Origin: Rhodovibrionaceae bacterium
Lineage (GTDB): Bacteria; Pseudomonadota; Alphaproteobacteria; Kiloniellales; DSM-21159
Length of the DNA: 64,000 bases
Reading direction: 5' to 3'
Assembly (NCBI GenBank): GCA_028279885.1
Contig: JANQMX010000079.1
Span: 62,001-126,000 of the forward strand
Shown one piece after another: positions 35,803-44,974 of this stretch; positions within the stretch are counted from its first letter, which is position 1, and every line of letters starts with the position of its first letter. Below the pieces are notes generated by a model. The model saw nothing but the letters and a program-made list of their open reading frames with translations. It was not told the origin of the DNA and ran no database searches. The position numbers and the translations under genes were made by a program.

Positions 35803-36978
35803 ATGCCGGACAGCAAAGCCGAGGACCTGAAGACCGCTAAGGGTACCCCCGCCCAAGACCGGCCCTTCCGCTTCTACGACAATCGGCAGAAGTACTTGAT
35901 GTTCGTCACCACCACGGCCGAGAAGTGGGCGGTGGTCGAGCATATCGAGCCGGAGCTCGATCGCTTGCGTCCGACACCGCCCTGCTTGCGCGTGTTCGAT
36001 GCTGGGGTTGGCGACGGCACGGTGCTGTCGGGTGTGCTGCGTCGCCTGCATGAGCGCTTCCCGACCGTGCCCTTCCTGGTGGTTGGCAAGGAGATCTCGT
36101 TGGAAGACGTGCGTCTTTCCCTCGACAACATGCCCGACCGCCTGGTCGAGCATCCCGAAACGGTGCTGGTCTTCACCAACCTCTACTACTACGAGGCGCC
36201 TTATCTCCAGCCGGCGACAGCGACCGAGAACGAGCCAGTCCGCCTTGACGTGCGCCTGAGCGGCACGACCTCCAGCGACTTCGAGCGGCAGATCCGGGCG
36301 CTGCAGGACGACATCGCGGACCTCTGGCAGGTGGTCGCCAGCCCCAAGACCGAAAATCCGCGCTATGTCACGCCGACGATACTGACGGTCAGCCGCCAGG
36401 ACCGGGCCTTCGTGCTCGACAGCGTCATGCCGAAGCCGGGGCCAGAGATGGAGTACGATCTCATCCTGGCGGTGCAGCCCTACCGCGCCCGCCTGGCAGC
36501 CGAACGCAAGGTGGACTACGTGCTGGGACCGATGGCCGAAGCGCTGGCCGAGTGTGGCGTGATGATCGGCGTGCAGGCCACGGGACAAGACCCGGGCATG
36601 GACATTGTGCGTGAGGTCTGGCCCGGCGAGCGACCCTTTCAGACCCCGGGGCCGACTCTGGTGCGCCTTCTGATGGAGCGCTTGACCAGGACCTTGCCGG
36701 AACGCCGCTACTTGGAGCGCACCGGGGCAGGGGAGACCGGGCTGTTTCGCTATCACATGCACACCATGCCCTCGGAGCTCGGGGAGAGCATCGGCACCTC
36801 GACCTTGATGGCGGCCTGGAACGCGGCGGTCTATGTGGCGCAAATCGACGATGAGCGGCTCAACGAAGCCATGGCCGACAACCGCTATCTCGCCGCCACC
36901 GCCGAGGTCCTGGAGCGCTATGGCGGGCTCTGGTTCATCGACGAGATCTTCTCGGTCCAGCGCCTACCTAAGCGGTAG
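35803..36978 (+). CDS. Class I SAM-dependent methyltransferase-like protein
   Basis: 391 residues. CLRVFDAGVGDGTVL (residues 61-75) is a motif-I SAM-binding loop, and a strand VPFLVVGKEISLEDV follows at the usual motif-II distance, so a Rossmann methyltransferase fold is likely. The C-terminal ~150 residues (including MHTMPSELGESIGTSTLMAAWNAAVYVAQID) match no family I can name. It may modify the amine or an intermediate of this cluster, but no reaction can be assigned. The frame is open far upstream; ATG 35803 gives a compact start (MPDSKAED), with GAGAG nearby. It is divergent from the racemase-like gene. Confidence 0.65.
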   Translation: MPDSKAEDLKTAKGTPAQDRPFRFYDNRQKYLMFVTTTAEKWAVVEHIEPELDRLRPTPPCLRVFDAGVGDGTVLSGVLRRLHERFPTVPFLVVGKEISLEDVRLSLDNMPDRLVEHPETVLVFTNLYYYEAPYLQPATATENEPVRLDVRLSGTTSSDFERQIRALQDDIADLWQVVASPKTENPRYVTPTILTVSRQDRAFVLDSVMPKPGPEMEYDLILAVQPYRARLAAERKVDYVLGPMAEALAECGVMIGVQATGQDPGMDIVREVWPGERPFQTPGPTLVRLLMERLTRTLPERRYLERTGAGETGLFRYHMHTMPSELGESIGTSTLMAAWNAAVYVAQIDDERLNEAMADNRYLAATAEVLERYGGLWFIDEIFSVQRLPKR

Positions 36979-37358
36979 ACTTGCTCGACGCCGAGGCCTT
37001 CTACCGCAAGCTTTATGTCGTTAGCGTCGGGCAGAGTTTTTCTTCGCTCGGCAACGAGGACACGCCGCTTATCGGTGTGGTCGTGATGGGGTGGTCCGTT
37101 GCGTGAAATATGCGCGCCAAAAGGGAAATACACAAAAAAACTAACTGTAAAAATATTTCGAATTTTAACTGTGAATTTTGCGTCTTTGACGGCCAACTAA
37201 TCGACTTTGTGTGAAATACACAAAAGTATTTTAAATCAAATAATTAAGGAGGTTTGTCCGCATTGCAATCGAGCCATGATGTTGACCTGAATCAAGGTTT
37301 CTTTGGAATTATTCTACCTAAATTTTTCGCGCTAAGTGCATTTAGGGAGACTCATCCA
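36979..37358. promoter_or_regulatory. AT-rich regulatory region before the cytochrome c peroxidase gene
   Basis: 380 bases, strikingly A/T-rich at 37100-37345. GAAATACACAAAA occurs twice in direct orientation (37125-37137 and 37213-37225), the second copy forming a perfect dyad TTTGTGT-GAAAT-ACACAAA (37206-37224). An FNR-type box follows (listed separately). The region has the look of a multi-factor promoter; no gene is seen in it. Confidence 0.55.
37282..37295 (+). promoter_or_regulatory. FNR/CRP-family binding site
   Basis: TTGACCTGAATCAA matches the FNR/ANR consensus TTGAT-N4-ATCAA at 9 of 10 defined positions. It lies 64 bases before the peroxidase start codon. Cytochrome c peroxidases are commonly induced under low oxygen by FNR-type regulators, so activation by such a protein is likely. 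Confidence 0.6.
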
Positions 37359-38408
37359 ATGAAGCGCTTGTTACCAGTGCTCTTCGCCTCTCTGGCGGCG
37401 GTATCCTTCTCGCCGCCGGCGTTAGCGGAAGAGTTGCGGGAGGTGGCTTTGGAGCTGTTCGCGCCCCTGCCGTCCACCGTTCCCGCTGTCCGGGACAATC
37501 GGATCACGCCGGAGAAGATCGAGCTGGGCAAAGCTCTGTTCTTCGACCCGCGGTTGTCCGCCTCCGGCGTGTTCAGCTGCAACTCCTGCCATAATGTGGG
37601 AACCGGCGGTGACGACAACCTGGAGACCTCGATCGGCCATGGTTGGCAGAAGGGGCCGCGGAATTCGCCTACGGTGTTCAACGCCGTGTTCAACGAGGCC
37701 CAATTCTGGGACGGCCGGGCCGAGGACCTAAAAGCTCAAGCCAAAGGCCCCATCCAGGCCGGTGTGGAAATGGCCAACACGCCAGAGAACGTCGTGCTGA
37801 CCCTGAAAAGCATGCCGCAATATGTGGCGTGGTTCGAAGGTGCTTTCCCGGGAGAAGCGGACCCGGTGACTTTCGACAACATGGCTCGGGCGATCGAGGC
37901 CTTCGAGGCCACGCTGATCACCCCGGCTCCCTTCGACGCCTACCTCAACGGCGATGACCAAGCCCTTACGTTCGAGCAGAAGAAGGGGCTGAGCCTGTTC
38001 ATGGCGAAAGGCTGTGCAGCTTGTCACAACGGAGTGAACGTCGGTGGCCATGGCTACTACCCGTTCGGTGTCATCGAGCGTCCGGGTGCCGACATCCTGC
38101 CGGAAAACGACAAGGGCCGTTTCGCCGTAACGCAGACGGCGGACGACGAATACGTTTTCCGCGCCTCGCCGCTGCGCAACATCACGGTGACCGCGCCCTA
38201 CTTCCACTCCGGCAAGGTGTGGGACCTGGAGCAGGCCGTGGGGATCATGGGCAGCTCGCAGCTGGGCGAAGAGCTGAACGATGAGGAAGTCCGCCTGATC
38301 ACCGCGTTCATGCACTCCCTAACCGGCCAGGTGCCAGACGTGACCTATCCAATACTGCCACCGGAAACGGCAACCACGCCGCGACCCACCGCCGAGATCT
38401 TGCCCTGA
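37359..38408 (+). CDS. Di-haem cytochrome c peroxidase
   Basis: 349 residues with a signal peptide (ending ALA, about residue 23). Two haem-binding motifs, CNSCH (74-78) and CAACH (219-223), define the bacterial CcpA/MauG family. CcpA reduces hydrogen peroxide to water in the periplasm with electrons from cytochrome c. The GPRNSPTVFNAVFN and FWDGRAEDL stretches and the C-terminal TAPYFHSGKVWDL match CcpA-type peroxidases rather than MauG. AGGGAG precedes ATG 37359. An FNR-type box and an AT-rich promoter lie upstream, and a strong terminator downstream, so it is a single-gene unit. Confidence 0.93.
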   Translation: MKRLLPVLFASLAAVSFSPPALAEELREVALELFAPLPSTVPAVRDNRITPEKIELGKALFFDPRLSASGVFSCNSCHNVGTGGDDNLETSIGHGWQKGPRNSPTVFNAVFNEAQFWDGRAEDLKAQAKGPIQAGVEMANTPENVVLTLKSMPQYVAWFEGAFPGEADPVTFDNMARAIEAFEATLITPAPFDAYLNGDDQALTFEQKKGLSLFMAKGCAACHNGVNVGGHGYYPFGVIERPGADILPENDKGRFAVTQTADDEYVFRASPLRNITVTAPYFHSGKVWDLEQAVGIMGSSQLGEELNDEEVRLITAFMHSLTGQVPDVTYPILPPETATTPRPTAEILP

Positions 38409-38440
38409 TCAAGCTATTGGCGGTTGCCAAGCAAGAAGAA

Positions 38441-38469
38441 ACGCCGGCGGTGTTCCGCCGGCGTTTTTC
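38441..38469 (+). terminator. Rho-independent terminator of the cytochrome c peroxidase gene
   Basis: ACGCCGGCGG (38441-38450), loop TGTT, CCGCCGGCGT (38455-38464), then TTTTCC. The 10-bp stem is perfect and the position, 32 bases after the stop codon, is as expected. Confidence 0.9.
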
Positions 38470-38477
38470 CTTTGGCG

Positions 38478-38519
38478 GGCCTTGCGTGAACTCACATCTG
38501 CGTGAGTTCACGCAAGGCC
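38478..38519. repeat. Perfect 18-bp inverted repeat
   Basis: The arm at 38478-38495 (GGCCTTGCGTGAACTCAC) pairs without mismatch with 38502-38519 across the 6-base loop ATCTGC. It lies only 9-13 bases after the terminator and has no T-run of its own. It may be an operator, a processing signal or a mobile-repeat remnant; nothing in the sequence decides between these. Confidence 0.8.
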
Positions 38520-38971
38520 GAATGCGGCCTGGTTACAAGGCCAGAAGGTCCCGGAATGAGGATCCCGGGGGGTCGGTCTTGGAGCGCGTTTCGTCGCAAA
38601 TCTGAAACTGCAAGGTGACGCAGCCCCCTAAAGTCTGATAAAGTCTCGGCTGATCTGTCGCCCTGTGCGGCCGCCGAGCAAAACAGGCCCCGGCCAAGAA
38701 TGGAACCAACAAGGGGCACGATCAGGGATGGCTTTAAGACTGTGGGTATTGGGAGCATAGCGCCGCCAGGCGCCCCATTCCGTAGGATAATCCGTAATGC
38801 GCAGGCCGCACGGTGCCGCGATCGATCGCGTGCGCCATGGTCCGCCTTGTCTGCTTGCGGGCGGCATGGCTGAGCCGCGCAAAACACTGTTTCTCCATTG
38901 GGTGGGCCTCTAGGGCCGAAGGTCTCCTCTGCGTCGCCGGCGCGGAGGTTAACGAAAAAAGGGAGCACAAC
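38520..38971. other. Leader region before the second binding-protein gene
   Basis: 452 bases, no gene recognised. It must contain the promoter of the ABC operon that begins at 38972. The last 30 bases, AACGAAAAAAGGGAGCACAAC, carry the ribosome-binding site. The rest resembles the leader of the first copy at 31460 only loosely, so the duplication seems to cover mainly the coding sequence. Confidence 0.4.
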
Positions 38972-40690
38972 ATGGCCAAGAAAACTTACACCGACAGCGC
39001 CGGCAAAAGGGTTCACCCCTATGTGCCGGAGATCAGTGATCTGTACCGGCGCGGCAAAGTCAGCCGCCGGGATTTCCTGCACACCGTAACGCTGCTGGGC
39101 GTCTCCGCCGGTGCAGCCTATGCCTTCGCCGACAAGGTTGATGGCGTCAAGAGCCTGAATCCCATTCGCCAAGCCCAAGCCGCCGAGAAGGGAGGTGTGT
39201 TGCGCTCCGCCATGCGGGTCCAGGACATGTCCGACCCGGCGGTCTTCGACTGGACGCCGCGCTCAAACCAGGCTCGCGGTATCGTCGAATACATGACGCG
39301 CACCGGCTCGGACAACATCACCCGACCCTATCTTGCCGAAAGCTGGGAAGCCAACGATGAATTGACCGAGTGGACCTTCAAACTGCGCCAAGGCGTCAAG
39401 TGGTCGAACGGTGACGACTTCAACGCCGATGACGTCATCCACAACTTCAACCGTTGGCTCGATCCTTCGGTCGGCTCCTCCAACATCGGTCTCTTCGCTG
39501 CGATGACGACCGACTACGACACCGGTCAGAAGAACGACGATGGTTCGCCCGTCATGGGCAAGAGGATGCGAGAGGGTGCGATCGAGCGGGTCGATGACCA
39601 CACGGTCAAGCTCTACCTGAACTCGCCGGTGCTCTCGATTCCCGAGAACCTCTACAACTACCCAGCAGCCATCGTGCATCGGAACTTCGACGACGAAGGC
39701 GGCAATCTGGCGCAAAATCCCGTCGGCACCGGCCCCTACACCTTGGCCGAGTACGAGATCGGCAACAAATGCCGGTTGGTCCGCCGCAGCGATGGACCCT
39801 ATTGGGGACCTGAGCCCTATCTCGACGAGATCTTCTATATCGATCTCGGCGACGACGACAACGCGGCCGTCGCCGCCCTGGCCTCCGGCCAGGTCGACCA
39901 CATCTATGAGCTCTTCATCGATACCATCGACGTGGTCGAGCGCCTGCCCAACGCGGTGCTGCACGAGGCGCCAACAGCGCAGACCGCCGTCTTCCGCATG
40001 CGGATGGACTCGGCTCCCTTCGACAATAAGCAGCTGCGTCAAGCGGTGGCGGCGACAATGGATCACCAAAAGATCCTTGACCTGGCCTACCGCGGACGCG
40101 GTGTCGTCGCCGAGAACCATCACGTGGCGCCGATTCACCCCGAGTACTACAAGCTGCCGCCGCTCACCCGCGACGTCGAGAAAGCCAAGGCCTTGTTGGC
40201 CGAGGCCGGCCATGCCGATGGCGTCAGCCTCAATCTGGATGTCAACAACAATAACTCCTGGGAAGTCGCTGCCGCACAGGCCTTTAGGGAGCAAGCCGCG
40301 GCTGCCGGGATCGACATCAAACTCAACATCATGCCGGGCGCCCAGTATTGGACAGTGTGGGACAAGACACCCTTCGGTCTCACCACCTGGACCCATCGCC
40401 CGCTCGGCGTGATGGTGCTCAACCTCGCCTACCGCACCGGCGTCCCCTGGAACGAGTCGGCTTACAGCAATCCGGAGTTCGAAGCGGCTCTGGATGTCGC
40501 CAGCGGTATCCTCGACGTGGAAGAGCGGCGTAAGTCGATGGAGAAGGTCGAGAGCATCCTGCAGGAAGATGCGATCATCGCGCAGCCCCTGTGGCGCTCG
40601 GTGTTCACCGCAACCTCCAAGCGGGTGCAGGGCTACAAGGCTCACCCGACCTTCTACCACCAGTTCCAGACGGTTTGGCTGGACGGCTAA
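38972..40690 (+). CDS. Tat-exported peptide-type ABC transporter substrate-binding protein (copy 2)
   Basis: 572 residues, the same length as the gene at 31460-33178 and nearly collinear with it. It has the same twin-arginine signal (SRRDFLH) and the same ligand-domain motifs. It is followed by two permease genes and a double ATPase gene, so this copy is the binding protein of a complete transporter. A hairpin terminator/attenuator separates it from the permeases. The ligand is unknown; the neighbourhood of MttB homologues hints at betaine- or peptide-like compounds. Confidence 0.93.
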   Translation: MAKKTYTDSAGKRVHPYVPEISDLYRRGKVSRRDFLHTVTLLGVSAGAAYAFADKVDGVKSLNPIRQAQAAEKGGVLRSAMRVQDMSDPAVFDWTPRSNQARGIVEYMTRTGSDNITRPYLAESWEANDELTEWTFKLRQGVKWSNGDDFNADDVIHNFNRWLDPSVGSSNIGLFAAMTTDYDTGQKNDDGSPVMGKRMREGAIERVDDHTVKLYLNSPVLSIPENLYNYPAAIVHRNFDDEGGNLAQNPVGTGPYTLAEYEIGNKCRLVRRSDGPYWGPEPYLDEIFYIDLGDDDNAAVAALASGQVDHIYELFIDTIDVVERLPNAVLHEAPTAQTAVFRMRMDSAPFDNKQLRQAVAATMDHQKILDLAYRGRGVVAENHHVAPIHPEYYKLPPLTRDVEKAKALLAEAGHADGVSLNLDVNNNNSWEVAAAQAFREQAAAAGIDIKLNIMPGAQYWTVWDKTPFGLTTWTHRPLGVMVLNLAYRTGVPWNESAYSNPEFEAALDVASGILDVEERRKSMEKVESILQEDAIIAQPLWRSVFTATSKRVQGYKAHPTFYHQFQTVWLDG

Positions 40691-40702
40691 TACACTGCGC
40701 GC

Positions 40703-40736
40703 GCAGCGGGCGCCTGAGGCGCCCGCTGCCGCTTTT
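40703..40736 (+). terminator. Attenuating hairpin between binding-protein and permease genes
   Basis: GCAGCGGGCGCC (40703-40714), loop TGA, GGCGCCCGCTGC (40718-40729): a perfect 12-bp stem, followed by CGCTTTTG. As in the aap operon, it lies just after the binding-protein gene and would lower transcription into the permeases. Confidence 0.75.
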
Positions 40737-40817
40737 GTCCCGCGGCAGGCCATCAAGGCGGGTGCCGCCAACAACAAAAAACAAATGAGAAAGCGAAGAC
40801 AGGGGCGGAGTTAGGCG

Positions 40818-41750
40818 ATGCTGGTATTCCTCGCGCGGCGCACGGTCCAGATGCTGCTGGTTATGATCGGCGTCTCGATCTTGCTCTTCCTGCTGCTCGA
40901 GATCGATATCGACAACCTGGCCATCAAGGTTCTCGGACCTTACTCCCTGCCCGAGGCGCGGGAGCTTTGGCTGACAGAGAACGGCTACCGCGATTCCATT
41001 GTTGTACGATACTTCCGCTGGGTTGGCGGGGTGATGGTCGGAGACTTCGGCCAGTCTGTGATCTACAGGGTGCCGGTCTCGGACGTGCTCTGGCCACGAC
41101 TAGCCAACACGGCGCTGCTCGGCGGCTTGGTCCTAGCGTTGGTCATCCCTCTCGCGCTGTTCTTCGGCGTTCTGGCTGGCATGCGCGAAGGCGCCCTGCG
41201 TGACCGCGTTATCTCCGTCTCCTGCATCCTGACCACTTCGGTGCCTGAGTACGCTAGCGCGCCGCTTCTCACGGTCATCTTCGTCTTTTGGCTCGATCTT
41301 CTGCCCGGCACCAGCAACATGGTCGGCGGCTTCCAATGGCAAGCCATGGTTCTGCCTGTGATGGTGCTGGTGCTTTATGATTTCGGTTACGTGGCGCGCA
41401 TGACCCGCGCCTCCATGGCCGAGGTCATGACCACTCATTACATACGAACAGCGGTCTTGAAGGGCCTGCCGTATCGCGTGGTCATTCTAAAGCACGCCCT
41501 GCGCAATGCACTGATCGCCCCTTTCACCGTCATTATGCTGCAGCTCAACTGGCTGCTCTCCGGTGTCATCATCACCGAGTTCTTCTTCTCCTATAAAGGT
41601 TTTGGCGCCCTGTTGCTGGAGGCGTCGCTGAACGGCGACATCTTCGTCATCGAGGCCTGCGCCATCATCTCGGTGGTGGTGGCCGTCGGTTCGCAGCTTT
41701 TGTCCGACTTGGGCTATGCCGCCCTCAACCCGCGCATTCGCATCCATTGA
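40818..41750 (+). CDS. Peptide-type ABC transporter permease (DppB-like)
   Basis: 310 residues, about six membrane spans. The N-terminal LARRTVQMLLVMIGVSILLF and the ATPase-contact loop YIRTAVLKGLPYRVVILKHALRNA are typical of the DppB/OppB subunit. It forms the channel together with the next gene, whose start lies 10 bases after its stop. GGAG precedes ATG 40818. Confidence 0.92.
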   Translation: MLVFLARRTVQMLLVMIGVSILLFLLLEIDIDNLAIKVLGPYSLPEARELWLTENGYRDSIVVRYFRWVGGVMVGDFGQSVIYRVPVSDVLWPRLANTALLGGLVLALVIPLALFFGVLAGMREGALRDRVISVSCILTTSVPEYASAPLLTVIFVFWLDLLPGTSNMVGGFQWQAMVLPVMVLVLYDFGYVARMTRASMAEVMTTHYIRTAVLKGLPYRVVILKHALRNALIAPFTVIMLQLNWLLSGVIITEFFFSYKGFGALLLEASLNGDIFVIEACAIISVVVAVGSQLLSDLGYAALNPRIRIH

Positions 41751-41760
41751 GGGCCCTGTC

Positions 41761-42750
41761 ATGACCGATATCGCACTGCAAAAGACCGAGGCCCGCGAGT
41801 CCGGTATTGTTCGTTTCTTCAAGGGCGTCGCGCTTTTGCGTGAGAGCCGGGTCGGCATCGCCGGCGCCATTCTCGTTCTCTTCTGGGTCTTGATGGCCGT
41901 TTTGGCCGACGTGTTCTTGGCGCTGGGGCTGCTCTTTCCACCCAACTCCATCTTCGTACCCCTGATGGAGCCGCTGTCAGAGTTCATCGCTGAGCCGGGC
42001 CAGAGCTTCGATGGCCTGGGCGGACCGGTTGAGGAGGTCTGCAGTCTAATCACCAGCGGCGCCAACGAGGGCAAGTACTACTGCGGGACCTTTTGGCTCG
42101 GCACCGACATGCTGGGCCGCGACTTGTGGAGCCGCCTTGTCTTCGGTGCTCAGCGCGTTTTGTTCTACGCGCCCATCGCCACCATCGCCGCTTATGCGGT
42201 CGGCATTCCGATGGGTCTCGCGGCCGGCTACAAGCGTGGTAAGACCGACGACATTCTCTCCTACATCGGCAACGTCATCCTGGCCTTCCCGCCGATGGTG
42301 CTCTTCGTCGTCATCATCTCCGTGCTCGGCTCCTCCGGCGTCAACGTCATTCTGGCCGTCACTCTGGCCTCGGCCCCTGGCGTCATGCGCATCGTCCGCG
42401 GCATCACCATGGACCTGCGCAACCGCGAATACGTCTTCGCTGCGGAGACTCGGGGCGAGCCCTTGTGGCGTATCCTGCTCATCGAGATTCTGCCCAATGC
42501 GCGTGGACCGATCATCGTCGATGCCATGCTGCGCATGGGGTACGTGATCATCACCATCGGCGCGCTTGGTTTTCTCGGGCTTGGCCTGCCGCCGCCCGAT
42601 CCCGACTGGGGCGGTATGATCACTGAGTTCCGCGCTATGATCATCGCCTTCCCCTACATGACGGTGGTCCCCTGTATTGCGCTGTCGTCGTTGGTGCTGG
42701 GCTTCAACCTGCTGGCCGACGGCTTGCGCGAAGTCTCGCTCAGGGACTGA
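41761..42750 (+). CDS. Peptide-type ABC transporter permease (DppC-like)
   Basis: 329 residues. It is the second permease subunit: HWLGTDMLGRD-type entry (here FWLGTDMLGRDLWSRL), ATPase-contact loop EYVFAAETRGEPLWRILLIEILPNA, and family end FNLLADGLRE. It carries a longer first periplasmic loop than DppC (about residues 65-110, with a Cys in EEVCS and one in KYYCG). The frame is open upstream into the previous gene; ATG 41761 follows GAGGG. Confidence 0.92.
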   Translation: MTDIALQKTEARESGIVRFFKGVALLRESRVGIAGAILVLFWVLMAVLADVFLALGLLFPPNSIFVPLMEPLSEFIAEPGQSFDGLGGPVEEVCSLITSGANEGKYYCGTFWLGTDMLGRDLWSRLVFGAQRVLFYAPIATIAAYAVGIPMGLAAGYKRGKTDDILSYIGNVILAFPPMVLFVVIISVLGSSGVNVILAVTLASAPGVMRIVRGITMDLRNREYVFAAETRGEPLWRILLIEILPNARGPIIVDAMLRMGYVIITIGALGFLGLGLPPPDPDWGGMITEFRAMIIAFPYMTVVPCIALSSLVLGFNLLADGLREVSLRD

Positions 42751-42774
42751 TGGCAAAGGGATTGGGAGGCAGCG

Positions 42775-44916
42775 ATGCGCTCTAAGAACAGAGAGTTCGG
42801 CGAGGTGATCCTGGAGTGTAAGAAGCTCTGCATCTCCTACTTCACCCGTGCCGGCGAAATTCCCGCGGTCATCGACTTCGACATGAAGCTGCACCAGGGC
42901 GAGTCCGTCGGTCTGGTCGGCGAGTCCGGCTGCGGCAAGTCGACGGTTGCGCTCGCGATCATGCAGTATCTCGGCAACAACGGCGGCATCGTCGGCGGCG
43001 AGATCGTCTATCGCGGCCGCAACATGAGCGAGATGTCAGAGGAGGAGCTCCGGCAGCTGCGCGGCAACGAGATCGCCATGATCTATCAGGAGCCCATGGC
43101 CTCCCTGAACCCGAGCATGAAGCTCGGCCGTCAGCTGATGGAAGTGCCGCTGTTCCATGAGGTGGGCGTCACCGAGGCCGAGGCGGCCGAACGGGCCGAG
43201 CACGTGCTGGCCAGCGTCAAGCTGCCCGATCCGCGCCGGGTGATGAGTTCCTATCCGCACCAGATCTCCGGCGGCCAGCAGCAGCGCGTCGTCATCGCCA
43301 TGGCGCTGCTCTCCAACCCCTCGCTTCTGCTGCTTGACGAGCCGACCACGGCCTTGGATGTCACGGTGGAAGCCGGCATCGTGGACCTGATCGCCGAGCT
43401 GGGTGAGACCTTCAACACCGGTATGGTCTTCATCTCCCACAACCTTGGCCTCATCCTCGAGACCTGCGACCGGGTCAACGTGATGTACTCGGGCGAAGTG
43501 GTGGAAGAGGGTCGGGTGGATGAGGTCTTCGACCACATGCGTCACCCCTATACCCGTGGGCTGTTCGGCTGCATTCCATTGCCCGGCGCCGACAAGACGG
43601 CGCGTCCCCTGGTGCCGATCCGCGGCCAACTCCCTTTGCCGCATCAGCGGCCGCGTGGCTGCTATTTCGGGCCGCGCTGCGACTTCTTCCAGGGTGGGCG
43701 CTGCGATCAGGCTCAGATCCCGATGCACGATCTGCCCGAGCAGCCGGGTCATTCGGTGCGCTGTGTCCGCTGGAATGAGATCGACTGGTCGACCTACAAC
43801 CCCGAGGGCGTTTCCACCGAGGTCATCGAGCCGGGCCCCGAGGTGCTGCACATCCGCGACATGCGCAAGTACTACGAGCAGCACGACAACTCTATTGCCG
43901 CTCTTATCCAGGGCAAGCGCACCCGCTATGTGAAAGCGAACGAGCGCATTTCCTTTGACGCGCGCGAGAGCCAGACGGTGGCTATCGTCGGCGAGTCCGG
44001 CTGCGGCAAGTCGACTCTGGCCAAGGTCATGATGGGTCTGGAGACGGCGACCGAAGGGGAGATCGTCTTCCGGGGCAACGACGTCGCCGAGAAGGCGGTC
44101 GAGACCCGCTCGCCGGAAGAGATCGGCTCCATGCAGATGGTCTTCCAGAACCCCTTCGATACGCTCAACCCAAGCCATACGGTGGGCTCGCAACTCGCCC
44201 GCGTCATTCGCAAGTTCGGCGTCGAGAGTGACCCGGACAAGGTGCACAACCGGGTCATGGAGCTCCTGGACCTGGTCAAGCTGCCGCGTGACTTCGCCCG
44301 CCGGCGGCCGCGTCAGCTCTCAGGCGGCCAGAAGCAGAGGGTGGGCATCGCCCGCGCCTTCGCCGGCAACCCGAGCTTGGTGGTGGCTGACGAGCCGGTC
44401 TCTGCGCTCGACGTGTCGGTCGCCGCGGCGGTGACCGGCTTGCTCATGGACATCCAGCGGCAGTACCGCACGACGCTGCTGTTCATCAGCCATGATCTCA
44501 GCCTGGTGCGCTATCTCGCCGACCGGGTGGTGGTGATGTACCTTGGCAACATCGTCGAGCAGGGCACCACGGACGAGGTCTTCGCACCGCCTTATCACCC
44601 CTACACCGAGGCTCTGCTGTCGGCCGTGCCGATTGCCGACACCTCGATCGAGAAGAAGCGCATCATCCTGGAAGGCGTGCTGCCGTCAGTGGTCAACCCG
44701 CCAAAGGGCTGCCCCTTCAACACGCGCTGCCCGCGCAAGATCGGCGATATCTGCGAGACCGAGAAGCCGCCGGAGATCGAAGCTTCGTCGGGCCACATGA
44801 TTGCCTGCCACATTCCGCTCGAAGAGCTGGAGGCAGTGGCACCCGTCATTGTGCAAGTCGACAAGTCCGACGAGACGCCGCCGCCCGAACCGGCCCGGGA
44901 AAACGCGGCGGAGTAG
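42775..44916 (+). CDS. Double ABC ATPase (DppD-DppF fused)
   Basis: 713 residues, two ATPase cassettes in one chain. Domain 1: Walker A GESGCGKST at 49-57, signature SGGQQQR, and an oligopeptide HPY-type C-terminal motif with four Cys (GCYFGPRCDFF, GRCDQ, VRCVRW). Domain 2: Walker A GESGCGKST near residue 405-413, signature LSGGQKQR, and its own Cys-rich tail. Such fusions are common for peptide/opine systems. It completes the transporter with the two permeases; GGGAGG precedes ATG 42775. Confidence 0.94.
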   Translation: MRSKNREFGEVILECKKLCISYFTRAGEIPAVIDFDMKLHQGESVGLVGESGCGKSTVALAIMQYLGNNGGIVGGEIVYRGRNMSEMSEEELRQLRGNEIAMIYQEPMASLNPSMKLGRQLMEVPLFHEVGVTEAEAAERAEHVLASVKLPDPRRVMSSYPHQISGGQQQRVVIAMALLSNPSLLLLDEPTTALDVTVEAGIVDLIAELGETFNTGMVFISHNLGLILETCDRVNVMYSGEVVEEGRVDEVFDHMRHPYTRGLFGCIPLPGADKTARPLVPIRGQLPLPHQRPRGCYFGPRCDFFQGGRCDQAQIPMHDLPEQPGHSVRCVRWNEIDWSTYNPEGVSTEVIEPGPEVLHIRDMRKYYEQHDNSIAALIQGKRTRYVKANERISFDARESQTVAIVGESGCGKSTLAKVMMGLETATEGEIVFRGNDVAEKAVETRSPEEIGSMQMVFQNPFDTLNPSHTVGSQLARVIRKFGVESDPDKVHNRVMELLDLVKLPRDFARRRPRQLSGGQKQRVGIARAFAGNPSLVVADEPVSALDVSVAAAVTGLLMDIQRQYRTTLLFISHDLSLVRYLADRVVVMYLGNIVEQGTTDEVFAPPYHPYTEALLSAVPIADTSIEKKRIILEGVLPSVVNPPKGCPFNTRCPRKIGDICETEKPPEIEASSGHMIACHIPLEELEAVAPVIVQVDKSDETPPPEPARENAAE

Positions 44917-44974
44917 GGCCTGGGCGCGCTGAGCGAAGCGTGTGTGTGTGTCTGAACGCTTTCCCCCCCACCGC

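Noticed and set aside
36918-37196. A 92-codon minus-strand frame in the AT-rich region before the peroxidase gene
   Set aside because: It begins with TTG, lacks a ribosome-binding site and runs antisense into the end of the methyltransferase-like gene.
39263-40777. A 504-codon open frame opposite the second binding-protein gene
   Set aside because: No recognised domain, and the plus strand codes for a well-conserved SBP; it mirrors the codon pattern.
44938-44951. Short GTGTGTGTGTGTG run after the double ATPase gene
   Set aside because: Only a short dinucleotide tract in an intergenic spacer; no sign of phase variation because it lies outside any gene.
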